Source: VXPW01 sp965115815
GTDB lineage: Bacteria; Pseudomonadota; Alphaproteobacteria; TMED109
Assembly: GCA_965115815.1 (NCBI GenBank)
Contig: OZ220465.1
Location: forward strand, 4,216,001 to 4,280,000
Reading direction: 5' to 3'
DNA: 64,000 bases
In this document: one piece after another, positions 51,047 through 62,821 of the stretch
Layout: the number at the start of each line of letters is the position of its first letter
Position numbering within the stretch: position 1 is the first letter of the stretch
Notes under the pieces: model-generated
The model's database searches: none
What the model was told of the DNA's origin: nothing
Seen by the model: only the letters and a program-made list of their open reading frames with translations
Program-made: the position numbers and the translations under genes

Positions 51047-51319
51047 ATGTCCTCCACCACCCCGCCGCCGACCGTCACGCTGGACATCACCGGGGAGGTG
51101 TGTCCCATGACGTTTGTCCGCACCCGGATCGCCCTGGACCGGCTGCCCGCCGGCGCCGTGCTCGAAGTCCTGCTGACCGAGGGCGAGCCCCTTGCCAACG
51201 TGCCGCGTTCGGCGGCCGAACTCGGATACCGGGTGGATCCGCCCCGGCCGCATCCTTCGGGTTCGGGGGTCTGGCGGATCGCCATTCGTCACGGCGGCCC
51301 GGCCCGGCCGGGGGGGTGA
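51047..51319 (+). CDS. TusA/SirA-family sulfurtransferase
   Basis: A 90-residue protein with the TusA fold: VTLDITGEVCPMTFVRTRIALDRLPAGAVLEVLLTEGEPLANVPRSAAELGY. The single conserved cysteine in the CPM motif (Cys at about 20) would carry a persulfide. The alphaproteobacterial CPMTFV variant lacks the second proline of the CPxP pattern. It probably relays sulfur for tRNA thiolation or other cofactors; no partner is adjacent. Divergent from fur. Its end overlaps the end of tsaB tail to tail by 31 bp. It occupies the slot where rimI lies in relatives. Confidence 0.85.
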   Translation: MSSTTPPPTVTLDITGEVCPMTFVRTRIALDRLPAGAVLEVLLTEGEPLANVPRSAAELGYRVDPPRPHPSGSGVWRIAIRHGGPARPGG

Positions 51320-51990
51320 CGCCAGCCGGCCGGCGGGGTGGCGTCGGCCGGCCGGAGGTACAGCGGCGCGGGGCCGCGGGCGTAGCCCGGACCCCGGATC
51401 CGGCCCAGAGCCCGGTGGAGGGTCACGGCGAGCGCCCGGGGACTCGGCGCCCCGATCCCGGTGTGCGGAATTCCGCGGGACAGGACGTCCCGGAGGATCG
51501 CGGCGCCGCTGCCGACCAGATGACGGGCGCCCTCCGGGCAGAGCGGCCCGGCGGCCGGGGCCGCCGTGCGCAGCGGCGGTCCGGCCGGGGTGGCGTCGGG
51601 TTGGAAGTGCCGGAGGTAGAGCTCGCCGCGCCGTGCATCGATCACGGCGGTGATCGGGAGTTCGGCCGGCTGGTTGGGAATTACCGTCTGGGCCAGCGCG
51701 TCCAGCGTGGTCACGCCGACGGCCGGCAGATCGGCCGCGAGTCCGATCGCCCGTGCCGCCGCGACCCCGGAGCGGATCCCGGTGAAGGTGCCGGGGCCGC
51801 GGGTGCAGCCCACCCCTTCGAGATCGGCAAACCGCATTCCGGCGGCCGCCATGAGATCGCGCAGCAGGGAGGGAAGCCGGTCGGCGTGACCGCGTCGACA
51901 GGGTTCGCTGTGCTCCGCGGTGACGTGCTCGCCGTCGGCCAGGCCCGCGGTCAGGCGATCCAGCGCCGTGTCGAAGAAGAGGAAGCGCAC
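51289..51990 (-). CDS. tsaB: tRNA threonylcarbamoyladenosine biosynthesis protein TsaB
   Basis: A 233-residue ASKHA-fold protein that binds TsaD and supports t6A37 synthesis. FLFFDTALDRLTAGLADG is the N-terminal strand pair. LPSLLRDLMAAAGMRFADLEGVGCTRGPGTFTGIRSGVAAARAIG is the diagnostic GPGSFTGxR block. VTTLDALAQTV and VIDARRGELYLRHF follow. The C-terminus contains a GC-rich hairpin sequence because it overlaps the tusA end. GTG start at 51990, 9 bp after the nfu stop, so the two are cotranscribed. Confidence 0.93.
   Translation of the reverse strand: MRFLFFDTALDRLTAGLADGEHVTAEHSEPCRRGHADRLPSLLRDLMAAAGMRFADLEGVGCTRGPGTFTGIRSGVAAARAIGLAADLPAVGVTTLDALAQTVIPNQPAELPITAVIDARRGELYLRHFQPDATPAGPPLRTAAPAAGPLCPEGARHLVGSGAAILRDVLSRGIPHTGIGAPSPRALAVTLHRALGRIRGPGYARGPAPLYLRPADATPPAGWRHPPGRAGPP
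51326..51355. terminator. GC-rich inverted repeat at the tusA/tsaB convergence
   Basis: CCGGCCGG at 51326-51333 and again at 51348-51355; each is self-complementary and together they form an 8-bp stem with a 14-base loop, 7 bases after the tusA stop. It lies inside the tsaB coding end. There is no T-run. It could stop tusA transcription or simply reflect coding bias. Confidence 0.3.
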
Positions 51991-51999
51991 GGGGGCGGG

Positions 52000-52557
52000 T
52001 CAGGCGACCTCGCGCACTTCCTGCACCGCCGGAATGTAATGGCGCAGCATGTTCTCGACGCCCATTTTCAGCGTCGTCATGGAACTCGGACAGCCGGAGC
52101 AGGCCCCATGCAGTTCCAGCATCACCACCCCGTCGCGATAGCCGTGAAAGACGATGTCCCCGCCGTGACCGGCCACCGCGGGCCGCACGCGCGTATCGAT
52201 GAGATCCCGGATTTCCGCAACCACCTCCGCGTCTTCCGGTCTCGTTTCCGATCCGGTTCCGGCTTCGGCCGGTGCGGTGACCGCCGGCTCGCCCGAAGCG
52301 TAGTGCTGCATGATGGCCGCCAGCAGCAGCGGCTTGAGCGGCTGCCATGCGGCGTCGGGCGCCCGGGTGACCGTGATGAAGTCGCGCCCGAGGAAGACGC
52401 CGGCGACGCCTTCGACCGCGAAGATGCGGGTGGCCAGCGGCGACCGTCCGGCGGCTTCCGGAGCGCTGAACGACGCCGTGCCGCGGTCGAGGACGGTCTG
52501 GTCGGGCAGGAACTTGAGGGTTTCCGGATTCGGCGTGCTTTCGGTCTGAATGAACAT
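52000..52557 (-). CDS. nfu: NifU-like iron-sulfur scaffold/carrier (Nfu)
   Basis: A 185-residue protein. The N-terminal Nfu_N domain is MFIQTESTPNPETLKFLPDQTVL, AAGRSPLATRIFAVEGVAGVFLGRDFITVTR. The C-terminal NifU domain reads IRDLIDTRVRPAVAGHGGDIVFHGYRDGVVMLELHGACSGCPSSMTTLKMGVENMLRHYIP with the CxxC cluster site. It carries [4Fe-4S] clusters to apo-enzymes; MiaB in this window is one kind of client. ATG 52557. The order nfu-tsaB is typical of Alphaproteobacteria. Confidence 0.95.
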   Translation of the reverse strand: MFIQTESTPNPETLKFLPDQTVLDRGTASFSAPEAAGRSPLATRIFAVEGVAGVFLGRDFITVTRAPDAAWQPLKPLLLAAIMQHYASGEPAVTAPAEAGTGSETRPEDAEVVAEIRDLIDTRVRPAVAGHGGDIVFHGYRDGVVMLELHGACSGCPSSMTTLKMGVENMLRHYIPAVQEVREVA

Positions 52558-52799
52558 GACGGCGGCCTCCTGACGCGTAACGGGGATCGGGTGTCCCGGA
52601 TCCTCGCGAGGGGCGGGAGTTCGGGATCCCTCCTACAGCATAGGGCGGAGCGGCGGGCGGCCGCCGGGCGGAGTGCACGCCCCGGAGGCGGTCGGCGGCG
52701 GGCGGCGGGCGGGGCGCCCGACGGGCGGCGCGCATCGGTCCTAGAATGACGCCGGCCGGACCGTCCGGCCGAGGCCCGGCGAACGACCCTGTACCGAGC

Positions 52800-54392
52800 A
52801 TGTCCATGCGCGATCTCCACCTTCCCGGCCGCTCTCCGGTGCACGGAACCTCGGCGGCTGCGACCTCGCACCCGCTGGCGACCGTGGCGGCCCTCGACGC
52901 GCTGCGCGACGGCGGCAACGCGGTTGATGCGGCGGTGACCGCGGCGGCGGTGCTGGCGGTGGTCGAGCCCCACTCCACGGGGATCGGCGGGGACGTGTTC
53001 TGCCTGTATGCGCCGGCCGGCAGCGGCGAGATCGTCGCCCTCAACGGCTCGGGCCGGGCCCCGGCCGCGGCGTCGGCGGCGGCGCTGCGCGGCGCCGGGC
53101 TCGCGAGCGTCCCGTTTTCCGGTCCGCACGCCGTGACCGTTCCCGGCGCGGTGCGCGCCTGGGAACGTCTGATCGCGGATCACGGGCGGCTGGACCTCGC
53201 CCGCGCGCTGGCGCCGGCCATCGGCTATGCCACGGAGGGGTATCCGGTCGCCGACGTGATCGCCGACGCGTGGGCCCGGGAACGCGGCAAGCTGCAGGCG
53301 GACCCGGATGCCGCGCGGGTCTTCCTGCCGCAGGGAGTCCCGCCCCGGACCGGACAGCTGCATCGCCAGCCGCGCCTCGGCGAGACCCTGCAGGCGATCG
53401 CCGACCACGGATCGGAAGCCTTCTACGGGGGTTCGGTGGCGCGCGACATCGTCGCCAAGCTGCGCCGGCTGGGAGGCGTGCACACGGAAGACGACTTCGC
53501 GGCGGCGGCGGTGGACTACGTCGCTCCCATCTGCACGCGGTATCGGGGCGTGGACGTGTATGAGTGCCCGCCCAACGGGCAGGGCGTCATTGCCCTCCTG
53601 ATGCTGAACCTGCTGGCCGGATTCGATGTCGCGGACTGGGATCCGCTGGGGCCCGAACGCCTGCATCTCGAGGCCGAGGTCACCCGCCTTGCGTACAGCG
53701 AGCGCGCGGCCCGGCTGGCGGATCCGGAGCATGCCGACGTGCCGGTCGACGCCCTGCTGAGCGATGCGCATGCGGAGGCGCTCCGTTCGCGGATCGACCT
53801 GCGGCGGAGCACGCCGGGCCTCGCCCTTCCGGACCTGCCCGTACACCGGGATACGGTATACCTCTCCGTGGTGGACGCCGAGCACAACGCCGTGTCCTTC
53901 ATCAATTCGCTCTTTCATTCCTTCGGCAGCGGGATCCTCGCGCCGGCCTCCGGCGTGCTGCTGCACAACCGCGGGGCCGGTTTCACGCTGGCGAGCGGGC
54001 ATCCGAACGAGTTGCGGCCCGGCAAACGCCCGATGCACACGATCATTCCCGCCCTGGCCGTTCGCGACGGGAAGGCCTGGATGTCGTTCGGGGTGATGGG
54101 CGGGCACTACCAGCCGGTCGGGCAGGTGCACGTGCTGAGCAACATCCTGGACTTCGGCATGGACGTGCAGGCGGCCCTGGATGGTCCTCGATCCTTCCAT
54201 TTCGACGGCGTGCTGAGCTGCGAGCGGGGGGTGCCCCGCGCCGCCCGCGAGGCGCTGGAGCGCCTCGGGCACGAGGTGGAGGTGCCGGACCTGCCGATCG
54301 GCGGCGGCCAGGCCATCGTGATGGATCCCGACAGCCGGGTCGTGTCGGCCGGGTCGGATCCCCGCAAGGACGGGGCGGCCCTCGCCCGGTAG
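52800..54392 (+). CDS. ggt: Gamma-glutamyltransferase
   Basis: A 530-residue N-terminal-nucleophile enzyme made as one chain and self-cleaved. Large subunit: TSHPLATVAALDALRDGGNAVDAAVTAAAVLAVVEPHSTGIGGDVFCLY. The cleavage site precedes Thr in HRDTVYLSVVDAEHNAVSFINSLFHSFGSGI (about residue 358), which becomes the small subunit's catalytic threonine. PGKRPMHTIIPALAVRDGKAWMSFGVMGGHYQP is the conserved GG motif. No signal peptide is visible, so this is probably a cytoplasmic family member, as common in Alphaproteobacteria. The ATG at 52800 starts MSMRDLHLPGRSPVHG. Confidence 0.93.
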   Translation: MSMRDLHLPGRSPVHGTSAAATSHPLATVAALDALRDGGNAVDAAVTAAAVLAVVEPHSTGIGGDVFCLYAPAGSGEIVALNGSGRAPAAASAAALRGAGLASVPFSGPHAVTVPGAVRAWERLIADHGRLDLARALAPAIGYATEGYPVADVIADAWARERGKLQADPDAARVFLPQGVPPRTGQLHRQPRLGETLQAIADHGSEAFYGGSVARDIVAKLRRLGGVHTEDDFAAAAVDYVAPICTRYRGVDVYECPPNGQGVIALLMLNLLAGFDVADWDPLGPERLHLEAEVTRLAYSERAARLADPEHADVPVDALLSDAHAEALRSRIDLRRSTPGLALPDLPVHRDTVYLSVVDAEHNAVSFINSLFHSFGSGILAPASGVLLHNRGAGFTLASGHPNELRPGKRPMHTIIPALAVRDGKAWMSFGVMGGHYQPVGQVHVLSNILDFGMDVQAALDGPRSFHFDGVLSCERGVPRAAREALERLGHEVEVPDLPIGGGQAIVMDPDSRVVSAGSDPRKDGAALAR

Positions 54393-54400
54393 CCGCCGTC

Positions 54401-54670
54401 GTGTCGACCCGTTCCGGGATCCTCGTGTACACGCAGGCGCTCTGCGGGTTCTGCGACCGGGCCCGACGGCTGCTCGCCGAGCGCGGGATCCGGTATCGGG
54501 AAATCGACGTGACCGGGAATCCGGAACTCCGGGCCGAAATGCGGGCGGCGGCGGGCGGAGCGCGGACGGTCCCGCAGGTCTTCGTCCACGGGGTGCACGT
54601 TGGAGGATCCGACGAGCTGGCCGCGGCCGCGGCTTCGGGCGAACTCGACCGGCTGCTCGGAAATGCCTGA
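54401..54670 (+). CDS. grxC: Glutaredoxin 3 family
   Basis: An 89-residue thioredoxin-fold protein. ILVYTQALCGFCDRARRLLAERGIRYREIDV holds the CGFC active site (15-18). TVPQVFVHGVHVGGSDELAAAAASGELDRLL is the glutathione-binding TVPQ/GG region. It reduces protein disulfides or mixed disulfides with glutathione. The active site has CGFC instead of the common CPYC. GTG start at 54401, 8 bp after ggt; it overlaps the nitrilase gene by 8 bases (ATGCCTGA), so the three genes form one unit. Confidence 0.92.
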   Translation: MSTRSGILVYTQALCGFCDRARRLLAERGIRYREIDVTGNPELRAEMRAAAGGARTVPQVFVHGVHVGGSDELAAAAASGELDRLLGNA

Positions 54671-55514
54671 ACCCGGCCGCCGGTTCCGACTGGCCTGCGC
54701 CCAGATCACCAGCACGCCGGATCTGGATGCGAACCTCGCCGCGATGGTCCGGCAGATCGGCGCCGCCCGGGCGGGCGGCGCCGATCTGGTGGCCTTTCCG
54801 GAGAATGCGCCGTTGCTCGCGCCGGCACGCCTCATGCAGGCCGCGGCTGCGCCCGAAGCGGACCATCCGGCGGTGCGGGCGGTGTGCGCGGCGGCCGCAG
54901 AAGCGGGAATCTGGGTGCTGCTGGGTTCGCTCGCGGTCGGGGCCGGCGACCCGGAGGGCAGGCTGGCCAACCGGTCCCTGCTGATCGGCGCCGACGGCGC
55001 GGTGGTGCAGCGCTACGACAAGATCCACATGTTCGATGCCGACCCGGGAGCGGGGGAACGCTACCGCGAATCGGAGCGGTACCAGGCGGGGACCGAGGCG
55101 GTCTGCGCGCGGACGCCCTGGGGCCTGTTGGGCATGACGGTCTGCTACGACCTCCGGTTTCCCGGGCTCTTCCGGGCGCTGGCCCGGGCCGGCGCCTGGT
55201 TCCTGTCCGTCCCGTCGGCGTTCACGCGCCCCACCGGAGAGGCGCACTGGGAACCGCTGCTCCGGGCCCGGGCCATCGAGACCGGGTGCTGGATCGTCGC
55301 GCCGGCCCAGTGCGGCGTCCACTACGGGCGGCGCCGGACGTGGGGCCGTGCGATGGTCGTGGATCCGTGGGGGCGCGTCGTGGCGGCGGCCGGAGAGGAT
55401 CCGGAACTGGTGTTTGCGGACCCGGACCCGGCCGCCGTCGTCGAAGCCCGGCAGAGGATCCCGAGTCTCGATGCGCAGCCGCCCTGGTCCGGCCCGGTCG
55501 TCGCCGGACGGTGA
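54663..55514 (+). CDS. Carbon-nitrogen hydrolase (Nit1/Nit2-type amidase)
   Basis: A 283-residue nitrilase-superfamily enzyme. The triad is Glu in DLVAFPENAPL, Lys in QRYDKIHMFDAD and Cys in GMTVCYDLRFPGLFRAL. RYRESERYQAGTEAV and SAFTRPTGEAHWEPLLRARAIETGCWIVAPAQCG place it in the Nit branch, which hydrolyses deaminated glutathione or omega-amides. Encoded with glutaredoxin and gamma-glutamyltransferase, it fits a glutathione repair and turnover theme. ATG 54663. Confidence 0.92.
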   Translation: MPEPGRRFRLACAQITSTPDLDANLAAMVRQIGAARAGGADLVAFPENAPLLAPARLMQAAAAPEADHPAVRAVCAAAAEAGIWVLLGSLAVGAGDPEGRLANRSLLIGADGAVVQRYDKIHMFDADPGAGERYRESERYQAGTEAVCARTPWGLLGMTVCYDLRFPGLFRALARAGAWFLSVPSAFTRPTGEAHWEPLLRARAIETGCWIVAPAQCGVHYGRRRTWGRAMVVDPWGRVVAAAGEDPELVFADPDPAAVVEARQRIPSLDAQPPWSGPVVAGR

Positions 55515-55531
55515 GCGCCGCCGGGTGCCGG

Positions 55532-56074
55532 TCAGGTCGGTCCGGCCCGCACGGCGGCGATCCGCTGGATGCGGGCGGGACGACGGGTCTGCACGTCTTC
55601 GTACGCGAGTACGCGCAGGGCGCTTCCGACCGCGGTGAGCAGTTCTCCGCGGCGCAGCAGGAACCGGGGGTTGCGGGGGCGTCCGAACCGCTCGTGGCCC
55701 GTGGCGAAGGTCTCGTAGAGCAGGCGGCCCTCGGGGGCGACGGCCGCCACGAGATCCGGCAGGAGGGGTCGGTGCAGGTAGTGGGTCACGACGACCGCAT
55801 CGAACCGGCGCCCCCGGAACGGCCAGGGGCGCCCGTCTTCAAGGTCATGCACCACCGCCTCGAACCGGTCGCCGACGATGCCGGTCAGCGCGGCGCGGTC
55901 GCGGTCGACCCCGGTGACCCGGCATCCGCGGGCCAGAAAGAGCCGAACGTGGCGGCCGCGGCCGCAGGCGACGTCCAGCACGCGCGATCCTGGGCCGAGA
56001 TCGTGCGCATGCCGGAGGATCCACGGCGAGGGGGCGGCCGCCGGGCAGCGGCGGGCCGGGCTGATCGACGGCAT
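55532..56074 (-). CDS. Class I SAM-dependent methyltransferase
   Basis: A 180-residue methyltransferase. Motif I is GSRVLDVACGRGRHVRLFLARG; the acidic residue of motif II is in CRVTGVDRDRAAL. FEAVVHDLEDGRPWPFRGRRFDAVVVTHYLHRPLLPDLVAAVAPEGRLLYETFATGHERFGRPRNPRFLLRRGELL resembles TehB-like small-molecule methyltransferases of Alphaproteobacteria. The substrate is not predictable. It is transcribed towards the nitrilase gene, with 17 bp between the stops and no obvious terminator. Confidence 0.85.
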   Translation of the reverse strand: MPSISPARRCPAAAPSPWILRHAHDLGPGSRVLDVACGRGRHVRLFLARGCRVTGVDRDRAALTGIVGDRFEAVVHDLEDGRPWPFRGRRFDAVVVTHYLHRPLLPDLVAAVAPEGRLLYETFATGHERFGRPRNPRFLLRRGELLTAVGSALRVLAYEDVQTRRPARIQRIAAVRAGPT

Positions 56075-56588
56075 GACCTGCGTTCTGCCCGTTGGGTTAG
56101 AGTGGGCTGTCCGGCAACGGGACGAACGGTACCGGTGATTCTATTCGACCTTGCCGGCGGCTGCGGCCATGGCTTCGGGGGCCGGTTTCCGGGCGGGCCC
56201 GACGATGACCGGCCGGTGGCCTGCGGTCGGGTCCCGGGCCCGGTGTGCGATCGGGAAGGGGCGGGGAATGCCCCCATGGCGCCGCTGCCGGTCCGCGCCC
56301 GGCCGGGGCCATCGAACCGTACGCGCGGGCGGCCGGGTTGCCCGGGCGGCGCCGATGTCGGGGACCGGGTTCCGGCCGAGGCGCGGGTCATGCCTGCCGG
56401 GGAATGTGCCGGGCGGAGCAGTTTCGGCGAGGCACCCTGCCAGCACGCCCGGGACTGGATCGAGAAAGGGGTTCCGGCGGAGCCGCTGCCCCGGAGCGAC
56501 CGGGTCGGGCACTGACCGGAGCCGCATTCGCCGTCCGCCGGTATGCCGGTATGCTCGACCGTGTCCCAGGAGCCGTCCGAACCCCGCC
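56075..56588. other. Intergenic stretch upstream of the mutase operon
   Basis: 514 bases between divergent genes. Plus-strand frames lack recognisable motifs. The promoters of the methyltransferase (left end) and the methylmalonyl-CoA mutase operon must lie here; I see no convincing consensus boxes. Confidence 0.5.
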
Positions 56589-58735
<2,147 letters not shown>

Positions 58736-58739
<4 letters not shown>

Positions 58740-60295
58740 GAGGTGATCGGGTGGATCACGAGCTGTACGTCGTCGCTGCCTTCTTCCTGCCGCTGCTGGT
58801 GGTGTGCGCGGTCATTGTGGTTCTCCATGCCCGCCGATCGGATGCGCGCACCTCCGGATCCGGCCGGACCGAGGGAGGGCGCACGGCAGCCTCGACCTCC
58901 GCGGCCGGACGCGACCCGGCCGGGCCGCGGCGTGCGACCGCCGGGCCGCAGAAACGGAACAGGGGCGCCGGAATCGAAGCGGCGGCGTCCGCGCCGAAGC
59001 CGGCCGGAAGCCGGATGACGAACCCCGCCGCCGGCCGCGGGCGCGAAACCGGTGCGCGCCCGCGGGCCGCGTCGACCGCTCATGGGTCCGGATCCAGATC
59101 GGCGGCAGGAGCGTCTCCGTCTTGGCCGGCCAAAGCTGGACGGAGCGGCCCGGACGGCGAACCGGAACGCCTGCCGCCTTCGGTGCCGGTCCGGCCGTCC
59201 CCGGTCCCGGACGCCGCACCGGATCGCCCAGGCCCCCTCCTCCGGGCCCCGTCCGTTCCCGCCCGCCCGGGCACACCCGCATCGTCGATTCGCACCTTGG
59301 CGGCGGAGATTGTCGGCGGTGACCGGAGATCGCTGTCGCGCGGGATCACGCTGGTCGAATCCCGCCATCCGCGTGACCGGCCGGCGGCGGCCGAGCTGGT
59401 GCAGGCGGTCTATGCCCGGGCCGGGAGCGCGATCCGGATCGGCGTCTCGGGTCCGCCGGGGGTGGGAAAGTCGACCTTCTCCGAAGCTCTGGGTCTGCAC
59501 GCGATCACGCGGGGACACCGCGTTGCCGTACTGGCCGTGGATCCGTCCAGCACGGTGTCCGGCGGTTCCATCCTGGGCGACAAGACGCGGATGGAGAAGT
59601 TGGGGCGATCGGACCGCGCCTTCATCCGACCGAGTCCGTCGGGGGGGCTGCACGGTGGAATCGCGCAAGGCGTGCGGGAATCGGTCACGCTGTGCGAGGC
59701 GGCCGGCTTTGATGTCCTGCTGATCGAGACCATGGGAGTCGGCCAGGCGGAACTGGCGGTGCGCGAGGTGGTCGACCTGGTTACCCTGCTGGTGCAGCCC
59801 GGCGCCGGAGACGACCTGCAGGGGATCAAGCGGGGCATCGTGGAAATCGCGGATTTCATCCTGGTCAACAAGGCCGACGGTGACCTGAAACGGCCGGCCG
59901 CGCTCACGGTGGGTGACTACAAGCGGGCGCTTCGCCTGATGTCGCCGCCGTCGGAGAGCTGGCAACCCGAGGTAATCGCGTGCTCCGCCGTCGAGGGAAC
60001 CGGGATCGGGTACGCTTGGGAACGCATCGAAGCGTTTGCCGCCGTGACGACGCGCGACGGAACCCGGTCCCGCACCCGCGGCCGCCAGTCGGCGGAGGCC
60101 GTATGGGCCTACGTGAACCTGGCATTGCGGGAATCGGTCCGGCAGGTCCGCGCGAAGACCGAAACGCCCGTCGCCGATCTGGAAGCGAATGTTCGGGCGG
60201 GCCGAGTGGCGCCGGTCGCCGCGGCCGCCACGCTGCTGAACATGCTGCGGGCCGACCCGCGGGGCCGGACGTCCCGCACCGGAAACCCGGCGTGA
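58736..60295 (+). CDS. meaB: MeaB-type G-protein chaperone with unusual N-terminal membrane extension
   Basis: A 519-residue frame starting GTG in the mutase stop (GTGA). Residues from about 185 are MeaB/ArgK: GDRRSLSRGITLVESRHPRDRPAAAELV, Walker A GVSGPPGVGKSTF, AVDPSSTVSGGSILGDKTRM and IETMGVGQAELAVREVVDLVTLLVQPGAGDDLQGIKRGI. VNKAD and NLALRESVRQVRAKT follow. MeaB protects and reloads the mutase cofactor. Normal MeaB is about 320-340 residues. Here a helix (HELYVVAAFFLPLLVVCAVIVVLHARR, about 8-34) and 150 low-complexity Pro/Ala/Arg/Ser residues precede it. Either it is membrane-tethered, or two genes fused, or the true start is internal. Confidence 0.88.
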
Positions 60296-61770
60296 TCCCG
60301 GGCTCCGGGCGGCCGGTCCGCGACCACTCGTGCTGCCCGCACCGTCGCCGGCCCGGCGAGGGATCGCGGACGACGGGCTGCAGCGGACCGCCGGTCGGTC
60401 GGCCCGGCCTCGCGCGCGCCGCATCGGGACCGGGCCGATTCCGGCGCCGGGCAGCATGGTTGCTGCTCGTCGGAGCCGTTGCGGCTGCGGGTCCGTCCGC
60501 GGCTGCTGCTCAGAGGCTGCCGCTGGTGCGGGACGCCGAAATCGAATTTCACATCCGAACGTGGTCCGACCCTGTGTTCGCCGCGGCCGGTCTGGATGCA
60601 GACTCGGTCGAGATCTATCTGGTCAACGACCCCACCGTCAACGCATTCGTGTCGGGCGGCCAGAAGATCTTCCTTCACACCGGTCTGATTGTCCGCGCGG
60701 GCAATCCGGACGCCCTGATCGGGGTGATTGCCCATGAGACGGGGCACATCGCGGGCGGACATCTCGTGCGTCACCGCGAGGCAGCGGAAAAGGCCTCGAT
60801 CGTCGGCCTGGCCACCACGCTGATCGCGGTCGGCGCCGGTGCCTTGGGCGGGGGAGACGATGCGTTTTCCTTGGGTGCGGCCGGCATGTCCCTGGGCGAC
60901 ACCGTGACCCAGCGCGTGTTCCTGAAGCACTCTCGGACCGCCGAACATGCGGCGGACCTGGCCGCCCTCCAGTACCTGTCGGCCGTGGGGCGTTCCGCAC
61001 GGCCCATGGCCGACCTCCTGCTGAACCTGCAGGCCCGGGAGCAGGTCGTGGAGTACCTCGATCCCTACACCCGTACCCACCCGCTGACCCGGGAGCGCAT
61101 CCAGCGGATCCTGGACTGGGCGCGCGACGAACCGGTGCCGGAGTCGGAAGTGCGGGTGGCCGAGCGGGCCGAGTACCGCCGCATGGTCGCGAAGATCCTG
61201 GCTTTTACCGACCCACCCGAATTGACGCTGCAGCGGTACGGCGGGGATGACAGCATCGCCGGCCGGTACGCGCGGGCGATCGCCTTCTACCAAAAGTCGG
61301 ACCTTGTGTCCGCGTTGTCGTGGCTTGACGGACTTCTGGCCGAACGCCCCGACGACCGCTATTTCCATGAACTGCGCGGCCAGATGCTGCTGGAGAACGG
61401 CCGCGTCGCGGAAGCTGCCGAAAGCTATCGGCGGGCGGCGGACCTAGCGCCGGAGGCGCCCACGATCCTTGTGGGTTTCGCCCAAGCGGAACTGGAAACC
61501 GGCAATCTCTCCAATCTGGCGGACGTGACGGCCGAACTCAGGCGTGTGCTCGAACTGGAGCCCGCAAATGCGAAGGCTTGGCGTCTGCTTGCGATTGCGC
61601 ATGGTCGCGCGGGAAAGGAAGGACTGGCCATGCTGGCCACGGCCGAGCATGCGCTCCTCCGGGGCCGTGCCGAAGATGCGGAACGGTTTGCCGGCCGGGC
61701 GATCGAGAAACTGCCGCCGGGGTCGCCTGCGGCTCGGAGAGCCGAGGACATCGGTCTGTTGCTGCAGTAG
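60292..61770 (+). CDS. M48-family zinc metalloprotease with TPR domain (BepA/YfgC-like)
   Basis: A 492-residue frame. The protease domain holds LVNDPTVNAFVSGGQKIFLHTGLIVRAGNPDALIGVIAHETGHIAGGH with the zinc motif HETGH and the third-ligand region HSRTAEHAADLAALQYL. Two or three TPR helices follow (ALSWLDGLLAERPDDRYFHELRGQMLLENGRVAEAAESYRRAADLAPEA). BepA proteins work in the periplasm on outer-membrane protein quality control. The signal peptide AAWLLLVGAVAAAGPSAAAAQ starts at about residue 56 from the GTG at 60292 (GTGA overlap with meaB), giving an unusually long leader. A TTG just before the signal core is the alternative. Confidence 0.88.
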   Translation: MIPGSGRPVRDHSCCPHRRRPGEGSRTTGCSGPPVGRPGLARAASGPGRFRRRAAWLLLVGAVAAAGPSAAAAQRLPLVRDAEIEFHIRTWSDPVFAAAGLDADSVEIYLVNDPTVNAFVSGGQKIFLHTGLIVRAGNPDALIGVIAHETGHIAGGHLVRHREAAEKASIVGLATTLIAVGAGALGGGDDAFSLGAAGMSLGDTVTQRVFLKHSRTAEHAADLAALQYLSAVGRSARPMADLLLNLQAREQVVEYLDPYTRTHPLTRERIQRILDWARDEPVPESEVRVAERAEYRRMVAKILAFTDPPELTLQRYGGDDSIAGRYARAIAFYQKSDLVSALSWLDGLLAERPDDRYFHELRGQMLLENGRVAEAAESYRRAADLAPEAPTILVGFAQAELETGNLSNLADVTAELRRVLELEPANAKAWRLLAIAHGRAGKEGLAMLATAEHALLRGRAEDAERFAGRAIEKLPPGSPAARRAEDIGLLLQ

Positions 61771-62577
61771 CTGCGGGCAGACGTTCCTGCGGACAATCCT
61801 TCGGCGGGAGCCGCGACCGACCCGAGTGTCGCTTGCCGGCTCGCTCGCAGCGGGGCCCGGTGCCCGCACCGGTCGGACCCGCGCCATGAAGGCCGAGGGA
61901 AAGACGGCAGGGCCGAGCTCCGCCGCGAGAGCGGAGTCCGAGGATCGTCGATCCGCGGCGCGGTGAGCCGGGGCGGGCGGGGGTCGGCAAGCGTGCCCCG
62001 TTCGAGTGGGGTCCGCGCGTCCAGGCGGCAAGAGCCGGTTTCAAAGCAAGACGGCGTACTGTTCGTCGGGATTCATGAACAACGGCAGCCGGGTTCGTCC
62101 GGGTCTTGGTCCAAGACCGCACCTGTCATCCTTGGCTTCTCCGGGAGAATGGTTCGTGCGTAGACCATGCCTTGGTCCCGAATCCGGGAACGTGGAATGC
62201 AGGAACAAACGCTTGGGGCCCATCAGCAACCCGTCGTTTCGGTTGATTGCTTCGCGGTCTGCCCGTTTCGAGAAGCGGCCCGGTGCCCGTTCGGCCTTGG
62301 GGCGTCGAACCGGACTCCGGGGTCAGTTCAGGGGCGGGAGGTGCTCTGTGCGTCCTGTTCGTCTGTTCCTGTGCCGGCCCGGTCTCCTCTTCGCGCTTTC
62401 TTGAACTTCTGTTCGTTTCTCACGATGGATTCCGGTCGGAAAGTCCGCTACGTGCAGCGAATGCAGGATTGCGTATCCCCCGGACCAACGCCGGCCGGCA
62501 CCGGTTCGAGGGCCGATTTCCGCAGGGAGGAACGGGTCCGTCGTTGGCGGGCCGCCGCCGAAGCTCGGGTCCGGGCC
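61771..62577. other. Intergenic stretch before the IS630 element
   Basis: 807 bases with no gene I can support. Plus and minus frames of 60-190 codons lack motifs. It may contain decayed DNA, consistent with the adjacent IS. No strong terminator follows the protease gene. Confidence 0.45.
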
Positions 62578-62624
62578 TAGTAGTACGGAAACGTTGAACT
62601 GACGATAGTATTCTGGCAAGATTT

Positions 62625-62664
62625 CCGTGTCGGTCCGTGTCGGTCCGTGTCGGTGCGTGTCGGC
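62625..62664. repeat. Four tandem 10-bp units in the IS630 leader
   Basis: CCGTGTCGGT occurs three times in direct succession, followed by GCGTGTCGGC. They lie 45 bases inside the left terminus. A diverged version of the same array and its downstream sequence lies at 49511. Confidence 0.85.
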
Positions 62665-62821
62665 ACGCGTGAGCGCCCGATCGGTACGGCGCTTTTTTGT
62701 TCATCCCCACAGACCCGATGCCGAACATGCAGGCGCTCATGCTCTCTTGGGGATCGGACGGATCCGGTTTCCGGGAACCGAGCCTGTCTGCAGGGGTTCG
62801 GTGCGGGGATCGGAGTGGATC

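Noticed and set aside
52122..55322. Minus-strand open frame of over 1,000 codons across nfu, ggt, grxC and the nitrilase gene
   Set aside because: It runs antisense to well-supported genes, has only Arg/Pro/Ala-rich sequence in the antisense part, and is a product of high GC and third-position bias.
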